Notes under the pieces: model-generated | The model's database searches: none | Told to the model about the DNA's origin: nothing | What the model saw: only the letters and a program-made list of their open reading frames with translations | Source: Planctomycetota bacterium | Lineage (GTDB): Bacteria; Planctomycetota; UBA1135 | Direction: 5' to 3' | Assembly: GCA_008501825.1 (NCBI GenBank) | Contig: QQUA01000003.1 | Location: 1 to 64,000, forward strand | DNA length: 64,000 nucleotides | Shown here: positions 1 to 8,535 of the stretch, one piece after another | Layout: each line of letters starts with the position of its first letter | Numbering within the stretch: the stretch's first letter is position 1 | Position numbers and translations under genes: made by a program

Positions 1-511
1 ATTGTTTGCAGGAATACTTGGTGCGGACGTGCTCGATCACCACCAGACTGGCCGGAATCGCTTCCAGCTCTTCGGTGATCTCTTCGCCGAAGGGCTGCAT
101 CGGATCTCCACAGCAGGTGCAGGTCCTCTGCTGCTCTGGAATCTCGTAAACCACTCTTTCTCGTGGAAGATCCTTCGGGACCGGCTTTCGGCCTCTTAGT
201 GGTCTGCGTTTCTTTTTGCCGATTCCGCTCTTGAGCTCTTCTTCCGCATCCGGAGCTTCCAGAGCGTGTGCCGGGGTCGGCTCTTCGCCTTCGGCGAATT
301 CCAGCAGCAGTTGGTGAGGGTCGACCTTCTCGCTGCTCGGCCCATAACAGTTTCGATTCAGATTGCGCAGTTGATCGGTGAGGAATTGAATGCGCTGATC
401 TTTTTCTTTCAGGGCTTCGAGCAATACATCTCTTTCAGACTCTACATTTTCAAGCTGCGAAAGCCGCGCTTTCAGCGCTTGATTTTCGGCTTGCAGTTTG
501 GCGAAGTCCAC
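1..511 (-). CDS. tnpC: IS66 transposase TnpC, N-terminal 170 residues (partial)
   Basis: The minus strand from a GTG at 511 is open to the window edge for 170 codons. It begins with a leucine-zipper-like coiled coil (residues about 3-45), then a conserved NRNCYGPSSEK segment and a CTCCG zinc-finger half-site near residue 140. These are the N-terminal landmarks of IS66 TnpC, the DDE transposase subunit. An in-frame stop lies shortly upstream and no ATG precedes the coiled coil, so GTG at 511 is the best start. The catalytic domain lies outside the window, so integrity cannot be judged. Confidence 0.8.
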   Translation of the reverse strand, partial: MDFAKLQAENQALKARLSQLENVESERDVLLEALKEKDQRIQFLTDQLRNLNRNCYGPSSEKVDPHQLLLEFAEGEEPTPAHALEAPDAEEELKSGIGKKKRRPLRGRKPVPKDLPRERVVYEIPEQQRTCTCCGDPMQPFGEEITEELEAIPASLVVIEHVRTKYSCKQ

Positions 512-551
512 GCCAAAAAAGTAAAGAATGCGTGGAATAAATCAAGGGCTT

Positions 552-908
552 TCAGCCAGGACGTTTGTACCAATGGCGACGAGAGGAAAATCGGATATCC
601 AGACCCCCAAGAAGCAGGGAAAGCTCGTCCGGAAGCATTTCTACCTTGCTGGAGAAACCATCCTTTTGCTGAGGCCAAATGAACGTGCCCTTCTCAAGGC
701 GTTTGGCCAGCAGGCAATAGCCGCTTCGATCCCACCAGAGGACCTTCAAGCGATTGCGGCTGCGGTTGCAGAAGACGAATAGGTGACCGCTGAGCGGATC
801 TTCTCCGATCACTCCTTTGGTCGCCTGCGCCAGAGTGTCGAAGGACTTGCGCATGTCAGTGGCGCCAGCGGCCAAGAAGATCCGTACCGAAGAAGGGATG
901 GCTAGCAC
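552..908 (-). CDS. tnpB: IS66 accessory protein TnpB (Orf2)
   Basis: This 118-residue protein matches the IS66 Orf2 family: ATDMRKSFDTLAQ near the N-terminus, GHLFVFCNRSRNRLKVLWWD in the middle, and GYCLLAKRLEKG with a WPQ motif after it. Family length is about 110-120 residues, so it is full length. It overlaps the end of tnpA by 7 bp and lies 40 bp before tnpC, as in intact IS66 elements. TnpB is required for transposition of IS66 elements, but its biochemical role is not settled. Confidence 0.9.
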   Translation of the reverse strand: MLAIPSSVRIFLAAGATDMRKSFDTLAQATKGVIGEDPLSGHLFVFCNRSRNRLKVLWWDRSGYCLLAKRLEKGTFIWPQQKDGFSSKVEMLPDELSLLLGGLDIRFSSRRHWYKRPG

Positions 909-1261
909 GAAAGCGCTTGCAGGAAGGCAGCCAACTCGTTTGCGGCGATGGATAGAGGAAAGCGTAACTTGATGCCGTTTGGCAGCTCGATTTCTAGGCG
1001 GTGTGGGGAAGCCAAACTCGTGTTTTGGCGAACTTCGAGGAAGGCTGGATTCCTGGGAGCTTGTCCTTCGGTTTTGTCCAGGCTCAGCTTGCGGATTCGC
1101 TGCGACCAGTAATGCAGCGTGCTCATGGGGATGTCCTTGGCCTCCGCCACTTGCTTCATGGTCAGGCCCTTTTGCTTCTTTTCCTGGAGCAGGTCGCGGA
1201 AGAAGTCAAGCCGACCCTCGGTCGGGATGTGAGGGGAACGATTTCGAGTCATGGAATCCAT
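902..1261 (-). CDS. tnpA: IS66 accessory protein TnpA (helix-turn-helix)
   Basis: The protein has an N-terminal helix-turn-helix segment of the IS66 Orf1 type (GLTMKQVAEAKDIPMSTLHYW) and a C-terminal region ending ANELAAFLQAL, typical of this family. The frame is open further upstream to 1324, but ATG at 1261 (or 1252) gives the usual length of about 120 residues and places the start after the presumed terminal region. It overlaps tnpB by 7 bp. Its likely role is DNA binding within the transposition complex. Confidence 0.8.
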   Translation of the reverse strand: MDSMTRNRSPHIPTEGRLDFFRDLLQEKKQKGLTMKQVAEAKDIPMSTLHYWSQRIRKLSLDKTEGQAPRNPAFLEVRQNTSLASPHRLEIELPNGIKLRFPLSIAANELAAFLQALSC

Positions 1262-1593
1262 TCTGATGTCCAATATTCGGCGGCGAAAGGCGGGGTCTAG
1301 CGGACGGATACAAAAGATGACCAAATAAGTGCCCTTCCTGCAACTTGAGAGGCATCCAACGCTAGATCACTTTTCGATCCGGCACTCCTTTGCGCAACAA
1401 ATCAAGCAGGAAGGGTAATCATGAGGTGCATCGTACCTTTTTACGCGGCAGCTTTGTTGGCTGTACTTCAAAGTATCGGAGTGGCCCAAGGAAACACTTG
1501 GTACGTGCCAGACTCCTCGAACACCATTGGCGGGGCTATCGACCTTGCAGCGAATGGAGACACGGTCATCGTCCGACCGGGAACCTATTACGA

Positions 1594-1597
1594 GAAC
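1594..1597. repeat. Target site duplication GAAC (left copy)
   Basis: GAAC immediately precedes the left terminus of the IS3-type element and is repeated immediately after its right terminus at 2873-2876. A 4-bp duplication is what the IS407 group of IS3 elements makes. Confidence 0.88.
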
Positions 1598-1659
1598 TGA
1601 CCTGCACCCCATTTTTGTTCCACGAGTAATGAGACTTTCGGCCTAGATTGTTTTTGTTT

Positions 1660-2547
1660 TCAGGGTTTAGGGGTGAGAGGGGTACAAGCCGCAGCCTGCT
1701 TCGTGCAGGAGGCGGGGTACCCCGCCTCCTGCAGCGACGCCGCGTATTCCGACGGTGGTCGATTTCCCAGCGAACTGTGAGGACGGCGCTCGTTGTAATC
1801 CAAACGCCAATTCTCGATGATGCTTCGAGCCTCTTCTAGATCGCCGAAGCAATGCTGGTTCAAGCATTCTTCCCGGAGGCGACCATTGAAGCTCTCGATG
1901 AATCCGTTTTCCATCGGCTTACCCGGACGGATAAACCGCAAGTCAATCCCATGGCGGTAAGCCCAGCGATCAAATTTCCAGCCTCGAAATTCGGGACCAT
2001 TATCCAGGAGGATCCATCCAGGCTTGCTTTGGACCTCGATGAGCTCGTCCAGTTCACGAATAAGCCGATTTGCTGGAAGTGACGTACCCACCAAAATCGA
2101 AGGACATTCGCGAGTGCAGTTATCCACCATGGTGAACAGCCGAAAGCTGCGCCCGCCTGCCAAACTGTCCGCCATGAAGTCAATCGACCAGGCTTGCCCT
2201 CGGCGCTCCGCGCCTTGCAAGGGGCGCCTGGACGCTTTGGATGCCTGCTTTCGCTTTTTCCTCCGGACCTGGAGGCCGGCTTCGCGGTACAGACGCAGGA
2301 TGCGCTTTCGATTCACTTGCCAGCCCTCTTTGACCAAGAGGTAATGAAGACGGCGGTAGCCGAACCGTGGACGCTCAGCAGCCAATTCCTTCAGCCGTTG
2401 AAGCAGCTCGGTCGAGGAAGTGGATTTCGACTGATACCGGATGGTCGAGCGATGAGCCCCCAAGAGCTCGCAACTTTTACGCTGGCTTCGACCCTTCCTT
2501 TCGGTCAGGAATTTCACCACCTTGCGCTGGGGCTGAACACCTACCAC
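1660..2547 (-). CDS. IS3 OrfB, rve-type DDE integrase domain
   Basis: This 295-residue frame has the IS3 OrfB HTH_21-type start (LGAHRSTIRYQSK), then FGYRRLHYLL, then the integrase core with the three acids in WSIDFM (D), LLDNGPEF (D) and NGFIESFNGRLREECLN (E). It opens with GTG at 2547 exactly where a -1 frameshift from orfA would enter, so the active transposase is expected to be the OrfAB fusion. The C-terminus runs past the usual PSEYA end by about 25 residues and appears complete. Confidence 0.9.
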   Translation of the reverse strand: MVGVQPQRKVVKFLTERKGRSQRKSCELLGAHRSTIRYQSKSTSSTELLQRLKELAAERPRFGYRRLHYLLVKEGWQVNRKRILRLYREAGLQVRRKKRKQASKASRRPLQGAERRGQAWSIDFMADSLAGGRSFRLFTMVDNCTRECPSILVGTSLPANRLIRELDELIEVQSKPGWILLDNGPEFRGWKFDRWAYRHGIDLRFIRPGKPMENGFIESFNGRLREECLNQHCFGDLEEARSIIENWRLDYNERRPHSSLGNRPPSEYAASLQEAGYPASCTKQAAACTPLTPKP

Positions 2548-2807
2548 TTTTTTTGAAGAGCGGCCTTCACCGCTTCGAGATCAAGCATGAGCTCCGCCAC
2601 CATCTTTTTCAGCTTGCGATTCTCCTCCTCAAGCTGTTTGAGCCGCTTAACGTCGCTGGTTTCCATGCCAGCGTATTTCGACTTCCAGCGGTAGTAGGTC
2701 TGACGGCTCATGCCGTATTTGCGAAGCAAATCGTTGACGGAAACGCCTGCCTCCGCCTCCCGAAGGATCGCGACTATCTGCTCTTCTGTGTAACGGCTTT
2801 TCTTCAT
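2541..2807 (-). CDS. IS3 OrfA, helix-turn-helix protein
   Basis: The 88-residue protein starts MKKSRYTEEQIVAILREAEAG and has a helix-turn-helix (LLRKYGMSRQTYYRWKSKY), followed by a leucine zipper (LKQLEEENRKLKKMVAEL) near the C-terminus. This is the canonical OrfA of IS3 elements, which binds the terminal repeats. ATG at 2807 is chosen because the family starts there, although the frame is open to 2840. The last sense codons overlap orfB by 7 bp. Confidence 0.9.
   Translation of the reverse strand: MKKSRYTEEQIVAILREAEAGVSVNDLLRKYGMSRQTYYRWKSKYAGMETSDVKRLKQLEEENRKLKKMVAELMLDLEAVKAALQKKW
2547..2553 (-). other. Programmed -1 ribosomal frameshift heptamer A AAA AAG
   Basis: In the orfA frame the minus strand reads CAA AAA AAG TGG TAG. 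The heptamer A-AAA-AAG sits two codons before the orfA stop. Slipping back one base places ribosomes on GTG GTA GGT, which is the orfB frame. This is the standard way IS3 elements make OrfAB. Confidence 0.85.
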
Positions 2808-2872
2808 CTGGGCCTCGTCTGTTCGGCCGAGATGTCCCATTCTAAACGGACCAATTTCGGGGGATCAGGTCA

Positions 2873-2876
2873 GAAC
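2873..2876. repeat. Target site duplication GAAC (right copy)
   Basis: Second copy of the 4-bp GAAC duplication, directly abutting the right terminus of the IS3-type element. The codon phase of the beta-helix gene resumes correctly after it. Confidence 0.88.
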
Positions 2877-4124
2877 CTTTTCATAAGCAACAAGTCGATC
2901 ACCTTGAAAAGTGAAAAGGGGCCTGACAAGACTACGATTGACGGCAGAAGACTCGGTGCTGCCATCCGACTCAATGATTTCAGTGAAGGGGGCTTCGTCA
3001 CCATTGAAGGGTTCACGATTACAAGAGGATCATCGATTGGTGGGGGTGGAGGAATACTCCTTCCCTCAAATCTTGATTCGGGTAATTCAAACCTCACCGT
3101 TTGGTTGGAAAACAATATTGTGATCGACAATTATTCAACGAGAGCGGGGGGAGGCATCTTTATTAATGGAAGCTTTACCTTTGTAGTCTTGCGGAATTCT
3201 CTTATCGCTCAAAACACTGCCGCGGAAGACGGTGGCGGGCTCAGTATCGCAACCGACAAAACGTCTGGGAACTGGGTAAGCCTCCTCGCCGAAAACTGTA
3301 CGATTGCTGATAACATTGCCCTGAATGATGGTGGAGGCCTATTGGTCGGGGAGGCCGCCCATGTACGATTGGAAAACAGTATTATCTACAACAATACTGG
3401 GACAAGACTTAGTGACTCTCAAGTTGACATCGTCGATGGTGCTAGCGGCGTACATTTTAATGTCGACTACTGCAATATCGAAGGTGGATGGGAGAGCATT
3501 ACGGGCATCGATGGTTTCACCGGTAGTCGAACCAATTCCTTTGATCTTCCTCCTTTGTTCGCATCAGGACCGTTCGGTGACTACTATCTTTCCGCCCAAC
3601 CCCTCCAATCCGTTACTAGCCCTTGCGTAGATCGGGGGCATCCAGGCGTTTCCTCTGTTCTGGGGACTACTCGAACTGATGGAAAAGAGGACGATATCCA
3701 CCTTGATCTCGGTTACCACTACTCCCCGCACCTCCCCATCCCGGACCTAAAGGTTAACGGCCTGGATGGCAACTTCCAGGTAAGCGTCTGGGATGAAGTC
3801 TTCTTGACCGGTGGAGTTGATCCGGGCTACCTGGAAGGAGTACCGCACGATTGGTGGTTAAAAGCTGAACGCGATGGTGTGATTACAGCTTGGTGGGATC
3901 TTTCCGGGGTTTGGATCACGTCGCCGAGCCCGGTTCGTGCATGGTTCGGATCTCTAAGCGCCATCGAAGGCTTTCCCATTTCAAATGGGACGCTCCCACC
4001 GGGGGAATGGAAGTTCACTTTCGTTCTGGATGCAAGGAACGGTGTATTCGAGGGAACTTATGCCGATTCGGTAACGGTGACGGTTCAATAATTTTTTCGA
4101 TCCATTGAGAGATCTAAAGAAGGC

Positions 4125-4160
4125 GCCCTCAGCGGTGAGCGACCTCGCTGCTGAGGGCTC
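4125..4160 (+). terminator. Hairpin terminator after the beta-helix gene
   Basis: GCCCTCAGC at 4125-4133 pairs perfectly with GCTGAGGGC at 4150-4158 (9 bp), 34 bp after the beta-helix stop codon. The tail is short (TCTTAA), so it is a hairpin terminator with a weak U-tract. Confidence 0.65.
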
Positions 4161-4300
4161 TTAACCGTTTCACCATAGACGACCGGCGAGACATTCTCCG
4201 CCGACCCTTTGCCCCAAATTTGCGTCGATTCCGGCTCGAAGGACGGTACCTTCGAAGGGCGTTTTTTCTCCGGTCACGCACCGAACCGTACACCGAAACC

Positions 4301-7300
4301 ATGTCGGGCAGTTGGGTATGGCTGGCAGCTTTGGTCGGCTCTCTCGCCACGCCGCAGGCGGAGGAGGAGGGTTTGTGGCTTCGATATCATCTGCCTAGGC
4401 CGGCGCAAGTCTCTTTGCAGATTGAAGATACGGAAGGGAGAGTGGTTCGCTCCCTGCTCCAGGGCGCTCCCCGGCCGGCCGGTTCATCCGCCGAATTGTG
4501 GGACGGCCGGGACCGGGACGGGCGACCTTTGCCTCCAGCTTCCTACCGCTGGCGCTTGCTGGCCTTTCCTGGCTTGGAGGCGGAATATTTAGGACGGTTG
4601 GGATCCGATTTGCCGGCCGGCCAGGAACCCGGCCATGCGGCGTTCAGTGGATCGGCCGACTCGGTGGCCATCGCCGCCCTGGCCAACCGGTGGGTGTTGA
4701 CCAACCGCAATCCCGAGCCCGGCGCCCCGGCTTTGGCCATGCACGAAGTCGGATCCAATCGCCGTTTGGCTTCCCTGGAAAATCTTCCCGACGGCGCCGC
4801 TTTGTTGGACGTGGCTACCGATGGGGAAAACTTTTGGATCTTGGACGACCGGGCTCGCCTCTGGAAATGGTTAAGAAACCGGCAAGCTTTGGGCAAACCG
4901 TTGAAGCTCGCCGCTTCCGGCGATCGCCTGGCCGTTTCGGATCCCTATCTAGCCTTGCGGCAGTCGCCCCGGCGCATTTTGTTGTTGGATTTGAACACCG
5001 GCTCGTTCCTGCGAGATTGGAACTTGGAAGCTCCTCTGGTGTCGATGGATTTCGATCCGGAAGGGCACCTGCTGTTGCTGCTCAAAGACCGCTTGTTGCA
5101 ACAGCATCCGCAACAGGATCAAGCCCTGCTTTACATCGAGGATTTGAAAGCGGCGGAAGCCCTTTCCGTGAATCGATGGAACGGCCACTTTTGGATCGCC
5201 GACGGCGGTCGAGTTCAGCAAATTCTGCACTTCGCCGACGAAGGAACTTTGCTGCAAGCATGGGGTAAACGCGGAGGACGATCTCGAAAGGTTTTTGGTC
5301 TGGAAGAGGAAACTTCTTTTGCCGGCTTTGCCGACCTTGCGGCGACTCCCGACGGTGGTCTGTTTGCTTGGGAAGGGATCTCATCGCCGCCCCAGCGCTT
5401 TTTGCGCTTCGCACCGTCAGGCACTTTGATGCATGCCTGGTATCCCGGAGAAGGTCCCGCCCCGCAAGCCTTGGCGGTGGAAGGCCGGCCGGATCAATTT
5501 TGGTTGTTTCATGGTTCCCAAAGCGCTTCTCTCTGGCAATCGGTTCCCGGTTCCTTTCAAGGACAATTGCAAGCGGTTTATCCCTTAGGCTTCGAAACGG
5601 GCCTCGATCCAGGCTTCCAAACCAGCAAACCGTTGCCGGGAAGCCATTCCCAAGACCGCTGGAAACTTTGGCAACGGCCCGGGCAAAGCTTGTTCGTTCG
5701 CTTGGGACCGTTTCCCGCCGTCATTCGTTTCTCCACCGCTCTTGGCCGATTTCAACCCCTGCTCTTAAGTGGCGGCGGAAAACCGAATCAATGGCCGGCG
5801 ACCATCCGCCAAGGGGCGCCTCCCGGCAGCCGAATCTTCTTGTGGGTCGATTGGAATCGCAACGGATACGCCGAGTGGAATGAGGTTCGTTACGATTCCG
5901 AGCCCGGGCCCCGGCGAACCGGTTTCTGTTTCGGGCCGGAGGAAGACCTCTATTTCATCAGCGAAAGATCTCTACGCCGCTATCCATTGACTCGCTGGTG
6001 GCAAGAGGGCAGTGCTCGCTTTCCAGGCTTTCCGGAAGGGGAATGGATCCAAGAGGTGCCCGATCGTTTCTTCGCGGCGGGGCAACCGATCCTGCATTGG
6101 AATCGCCAGGGCAAAGCCTTTTGGGCCGGCTTCAGCGGCCGCAACGTGTTCGGGCAAGCTCAGGACGTTTATCTCGGACGTTGGGTTCCCCAAAGCGATC
6201 AAGCTTGGTCGGTGGGTGGTGACGAATCAGTATTCGGGGCCGGCCAACCGGCGGCTGGAGCTTTGGCTCAATATCGGGAGTTCCTCGGTTCTTCCGGACA
6301 GGCCACGTTTCTGACCGCCACCTTCGAACAAGATGTTCATCCGGGACGACCGCCAACTTTTTTCGGCTGGGATCGCCATGGGCTTTGGGTCGGCGGTCTC
6401 ATGGATCGGATTTGGCAATCTTCTCAAGTGGAAATCGGCCACTACCAAGCCAGTCCCGGATATCGCCGCGGCCTGCTCTATCAAGATCCAGCCTCTGAAG
6501 TCACTTCGTTGCTCTTGAGCTGGCAACGGGAAGTCCGGCGTTATCAAATCCGTGGTTGGCGAGGATGGCATCGGCAAAGTGGTTCCCTGCAATTGGAACA
6601 TGCGGTTTCCAGCGGTGGGGCCGGCTTTCTTGCCGAAATGTGGAATCCGGAAAACCCGGGGTCTCCTGATCGCACCTGGTTGCAAGCCAACGCTCGATTG
6701 GAAGCGGAAGCCCTCATTCCACGGGGTTTGTGGCAGGATGGACGCCAGGAAGCGTTTTTGCGCCTTCGGGGCGAGTGGCTGATTTCCGATTCCGAATGGC
6801 GCGGTCTTCGATTTCACGTGCCGTCGGGAATGCGTTTTCATTTAGACGGCAAACTTCTGATCGATACCTGGGATCGGTCGGAAGCTTCGGTGTTGCAATG
6901 GACCGGCAAGTTGCAAGCCGGGCGGCGCTATACCTTGCAATGGGAACTCCGTTGGCCGGTCACCGGCCCGGCCGCCAAAATGAGTGGCATTCGTGCCGGC
7001 GGACAACTTCGTCCTCTTGGAGCGCCTTGGTGCTTCCTGCCCGATCCCGATCGTCGAGCACCTTGGCCGGCGGGATCTGGTTGGGTTCGAACTTTAAGCA
7101 TCGCAACTGACTCCTCCACGCCGTCGTCCGAAACGGTGCCATGGCTGGGAGCCGGCTTGGAAGAAATCGAAACCGATCCAGAGCAAGTGGCGGGTTGTAG
7201 TTGGACCGGAGCCTTGCGGGTTTTCGAAACCGGTTTGCACAGTTTTCGATTGACCGGTCCAAAGGAAGCGGCGGCACTTGCATTGAAAATCAATGGTCGC

Positions 7301-7765
7301 CAGGTCCAAATTCGGGAAGGTCCTGCTGGCCTGACGCTGTGGCTGGATGCCCGCCACGATTATGCGGTGGAGATCCAGGCTCAAGCACCGGTTTCGGCTT
7401 TGGCTTCCATCTCTCTAGAGTGGCGTCCACCGCGAAGCGGTTTTCGCTGGCAGAAATTTCCTTCCTGCTTGCGGTTTCCGGCAGGACCGAAACAGGCTCG
7501 ACCGCCAGTGCGAATGATTTCTCCCCGCCACGACAGCGTCCTCAGTCAGCAAGGGGCAGTTCGCTTGGAAGCCGGCGCCGGGGGAACCGAGTTGGTCGCC
7601 GTGGAGTTTTTCGTCGATGGCAAACGGGTGGGTCGAGATTCCAATCCTCCTTATCAAGTCGAAGTGCAAGGAATGGAGCCGGGATTCCACCAAGCCAGCG
7701 CCCGAGGATGGGCAAGGAACGGCTTGGATCAGCACGCGCCGCCGGTGACTTTTGAAATTCGATAA
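4301..7765 (+). CDS. Large secreted multidomain protein (FlgD-like Ig, propeller, PA14-like, Ig-like)
   Basis: This is a 1154-residue protein. ATG at 4301 is chosen because it begins a good signal peptide (MSGSWVWLAALVGSLATPQA); the frame is open upstream to 4220 without signal character. Residues about 25-110 resemble a FlgD-like Ig fold (WDGRDRDGRPLPPASYRWRL). Residues about 110-750 look like beta-propeller or NHL-type blades, with an EF-hand-like loop (DWNRNGYAEWNE) near 520. Residues about 830-920 resemble a PA14 or carbohydrate-binding module (FHLDGKLLIDTWDRSE). A second similar beta region follows near 970-1060. The last 85 residues form a bacterial Ig-like domain (VEFFVDGKRVGRDSNPPYQVEV). 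The role is presumably extracellular or on the cell surface; the substrate is unknown. It lies 162 bp upstream of, and parallel to, the sigma/kinase operon. Confidence 0.75.
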   Translation: MSGSWVWLAALVGSLATPQAEEEGLWLRYHLPRPAQVSLQIEDTEGRVVRSLLQGAPRPAGSSAELWDGRDRDGRPLPPASYRWRLLAFPGLEAEYLGRLGSDLPAGQEPGHAAFSGSADSVAIAALANRWVLTNRNPEPGAPALAMHEVGSNRRLASLENLPDGAALLDVATDGENFWILDDRARLWKWLRNRQALGKPLKLAASGDRLAVSDPYLALRQSPRRILLLDLNTGSFLRDWNLEAPLVSMDFDPEGHLLLLLKDRLLQQHPQQDQALLYIEDLKAAEALSVNRWNGHFWIADGGRVQQILHFADEGTLLQAWGKRGGRSRKVFGLEEETSFAGFADLAATPDGGLFAWEGISSPPQRFLRFAPSGTLMHAWYPGEGPAPQALAVEGRPDQFWLFHGSQSASLWQSVPGSFQGQLQAVYPLGFETGLDPGFQTSKPLPGSHSQDRWKLWQRPGQSLFVRLGPFPAVIRFSTALGRFQPLLLSGGGKPNQWPATIRQGAPPGSRIFLWVDWNRNGYAEWNEVRYDSEPGPRRTGFCFGPEEDLYFISERSLRRYPLTRWWQEGSARFPGFPEGEWIQEVPDRFFAAGQPILHWNRQGKAFWAGFSGRNVFGQAQDVYLGRWVPQSDQAWSVGGDESVFGAGQPAAGALAQYREFLGSSGQATFLTATFEQDVHPGRPPTFFGWDRHGLWVGGLMDRIWQSSQVEIGHYQASPGYRRGLLYQDPASEVTSLLLSWQREVRRYQIRGWRGWHRQSGSLQLEHAVSSGGAGFLAEMWNPENPGSPDRTWLQANARLEAEALIPRGLWQDGRQEAFLRLRGEWLISDSEWRGLRFHVPSGMRFHLDGKLLIDTWDRSEASVLQWTGKLQAGRRYTLQWELRWPVTGPAAKMSGIRAGGQLRPLGAPWCFLPDPDRRAPWPAGSGWVRTLSIATDSSTPSSETVPWLGAGLEEIETDPEQVAGCSWTGALRVFETGLHSFRLTGPKEAAALALKINGRQVQIREGPAGLTLWLDARHDYAVEIQAQAPVSALASISLEWRPPRSGFRWQKFPSCLRFPAGPKQARPPVRMISPRHDSVLSQQGAVRLEAGAGGTELVAVEFFVDGKRVGRDSNPPYQVEVQGMEPGFHQASARGWARNGLDQHAPPVTFEIR

Positions 7766-7926
7766 TTTTCTGGCCGTTTCTCGGTTGGATTTCGTTTGTC
7801 TTAGGAAAGGAATTCACTTCGAAAGTCGTAGGCAAGCTGCCTCAGGGTTTGTGAAACCGAGTCACTCGAGTAATGGAAAGGGTTCGTGGCCTTGAGACCT
7901 CGGCTTGCCAGGGCTAGGCTTGGCCG

Positions 7927-8523
7927 GTGGTAAATTCCGACCAGGACCGAGAACACGCTTCGCCCGAATCGGATGACGGCGAATTGGTTCAATCTCTGCT
8001 TAAGAAAATTGAGCAGGGTAATTCCCAGGCTCGAAAGGACTTGTTTGACCTGTTGTATACCCAACTTTACCGGCAAGCTTGCCGGCACATGCACGGGCAA
8101 GGTCCCAATCACAGCCTGCAAGCCACCGCCTTGGTTCACGAGGTTTACATCCGGCTCATTCGAGGTTCAAACCTTTGGAACGACCGCAAACACTTTTTGA
8201 CCGCCGCTTCTCTTGCCATGCGTCACATCTTGATCGATCACGCCCGCCGGCGCCGAAAGGCTCCGAAGGGAAAACTGCCGGCCAGTGCTTTGGATGACCT
8301 GGTGGTGGAGTATCAGGACCGTGCCTTGGACTTGGAGGCTCTTTCCGAAGCGCTAGAAGCCTTAAGTCAATGGGATCCGGTCATGAGCCAGGCCGTGGAT
8401 CTCCGCTTTTTTGGAGGGGCCAGCGTAGAGGAAACCGCGCAGATTTTAGGTTTGTCAGTGCGGACTTTTCAGCGCCGTTGGTCGGTGACTCGCGCCTGGC
8501 TTTTTCGTCAGATTCAAAGTTAA
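7927..8523 (+). CDS. ECF RNA polymerase sigma factor (TIGR02999-like)
   Basis: A 198-residue ECF sigma factor. Region 2 is seen in ALVHEVYIRLI and HFLTAASLAMRHILIDHARRR (residues about 70-115). Region 4 carries a helix-turn-helix in VEETAQILGLSVRTFQRRW (residues about 165-190). The LVHEVY motif and the long region 2 fit the group often paired with serine/threonine kinases in Planctomycetota and Acidobacteriota. The start is GTG at 7927; no good ATG and no strong ribosome site was seen, so it is tentative. It lies 12 bp before the kinase gene. No anti-sigma factor is adjacent, and the kinase is the likely regulator. Confidence 0.88.
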   Translation: MVNSDQDREHASPESDDGELVQSLLKKIEQGNSQARKDLFDLLYTQLYRQACRHMHGQGPNHSLQATALVHEVYIRLIRGSNLWNDRKHFLTAASLAMRHILIDHARRRRKAPKGKLPASALDDLVVEYQDRALDLEALSEALEALSQWDPVMSQAVDLRFFGGASVEETAQILGLSVRTFQRRWSVTRAWLFRQIQS

Positions 8524-8535
8524 TGGGATAGGCAT

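Larger units (their letters stand above)
1..1340 (-). mobile_element. IS66-family element, partial (cut by window start)
   Basis: Three minus-strand genes in the order tnpA, tnpB, tnpC are the standard IS66 gene set, each with recognisable family residues. The element runs off the left edge, so only its tnpA-proximal end is present. The terminal repeat is not resolved because the other end is missing. A plausible terminus lies in about 1315-1345, where the minus strand reads TTATTTGGTCATC, which resembles IS66 ends. The boundary is an estimate. The element sits less than 100 bp upstream of a beta-helix gene that a second insertion sequence interrupts. Confidence 0.85.
1598..2872 (-). mobile_element. 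IS3-family (IS407-group-like) insertion sequence, 1275 bp, complete
   Basis: Both termini begin TGACCTG when read inwards: 1598-1604 on the plus strand and 2872-2866 on the minus strand. Similarity continues as imperfect inverted repeats of about 25 bp (TGACCTGCACCCC against TGACCTGATCCCCC, then TTGTTCC against TTGGTCC). It is flanked by GAAC on both sides. It carries two overlapping minus-strand frames, orfA and orfB, with a frameshift heptamer between them. All parts look intact, so the element is probably functional or recently so. Confidence 0.93.
1421..4091 (+). pseudogene. Secreted right-handed beta-helix protein, interrupted by an IS3-type element
   Basis: The 5' part (1421-1597) encodes a signal peptide (MRCIVPFYAAALLAVLQS) and the start of a parallel beta-helix protein (GAIDLAANGDTVIVRPGTYYEN). 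An AGGAAGG ribosome site lies 8 bases upstream of the ATG. The insertion sequence at 1598-2872 creates an immediate stop. The 3' part resumes at 2877. Joining 1597 to 2877, which removes the element and one GAAC copy, gives one open frame of 463 residues reading GTYYEN-LFISNKSITL. The beta-helix repeats (GGGI, NNIV, NNTG turns) run to about residue 300 of the joined protein. A C-terminal Ig-like domain of about 110 residues follows. As it stands, only a 59-residue secreted fragment is predicted. Confidence 0.9.

Noticed and set aside
4220..4300. Upstream start for the large secreted protein
   Set aside because: The extra 27 residues are basic and lack signal character; ATG at 4301 begins a proper signal peptide.
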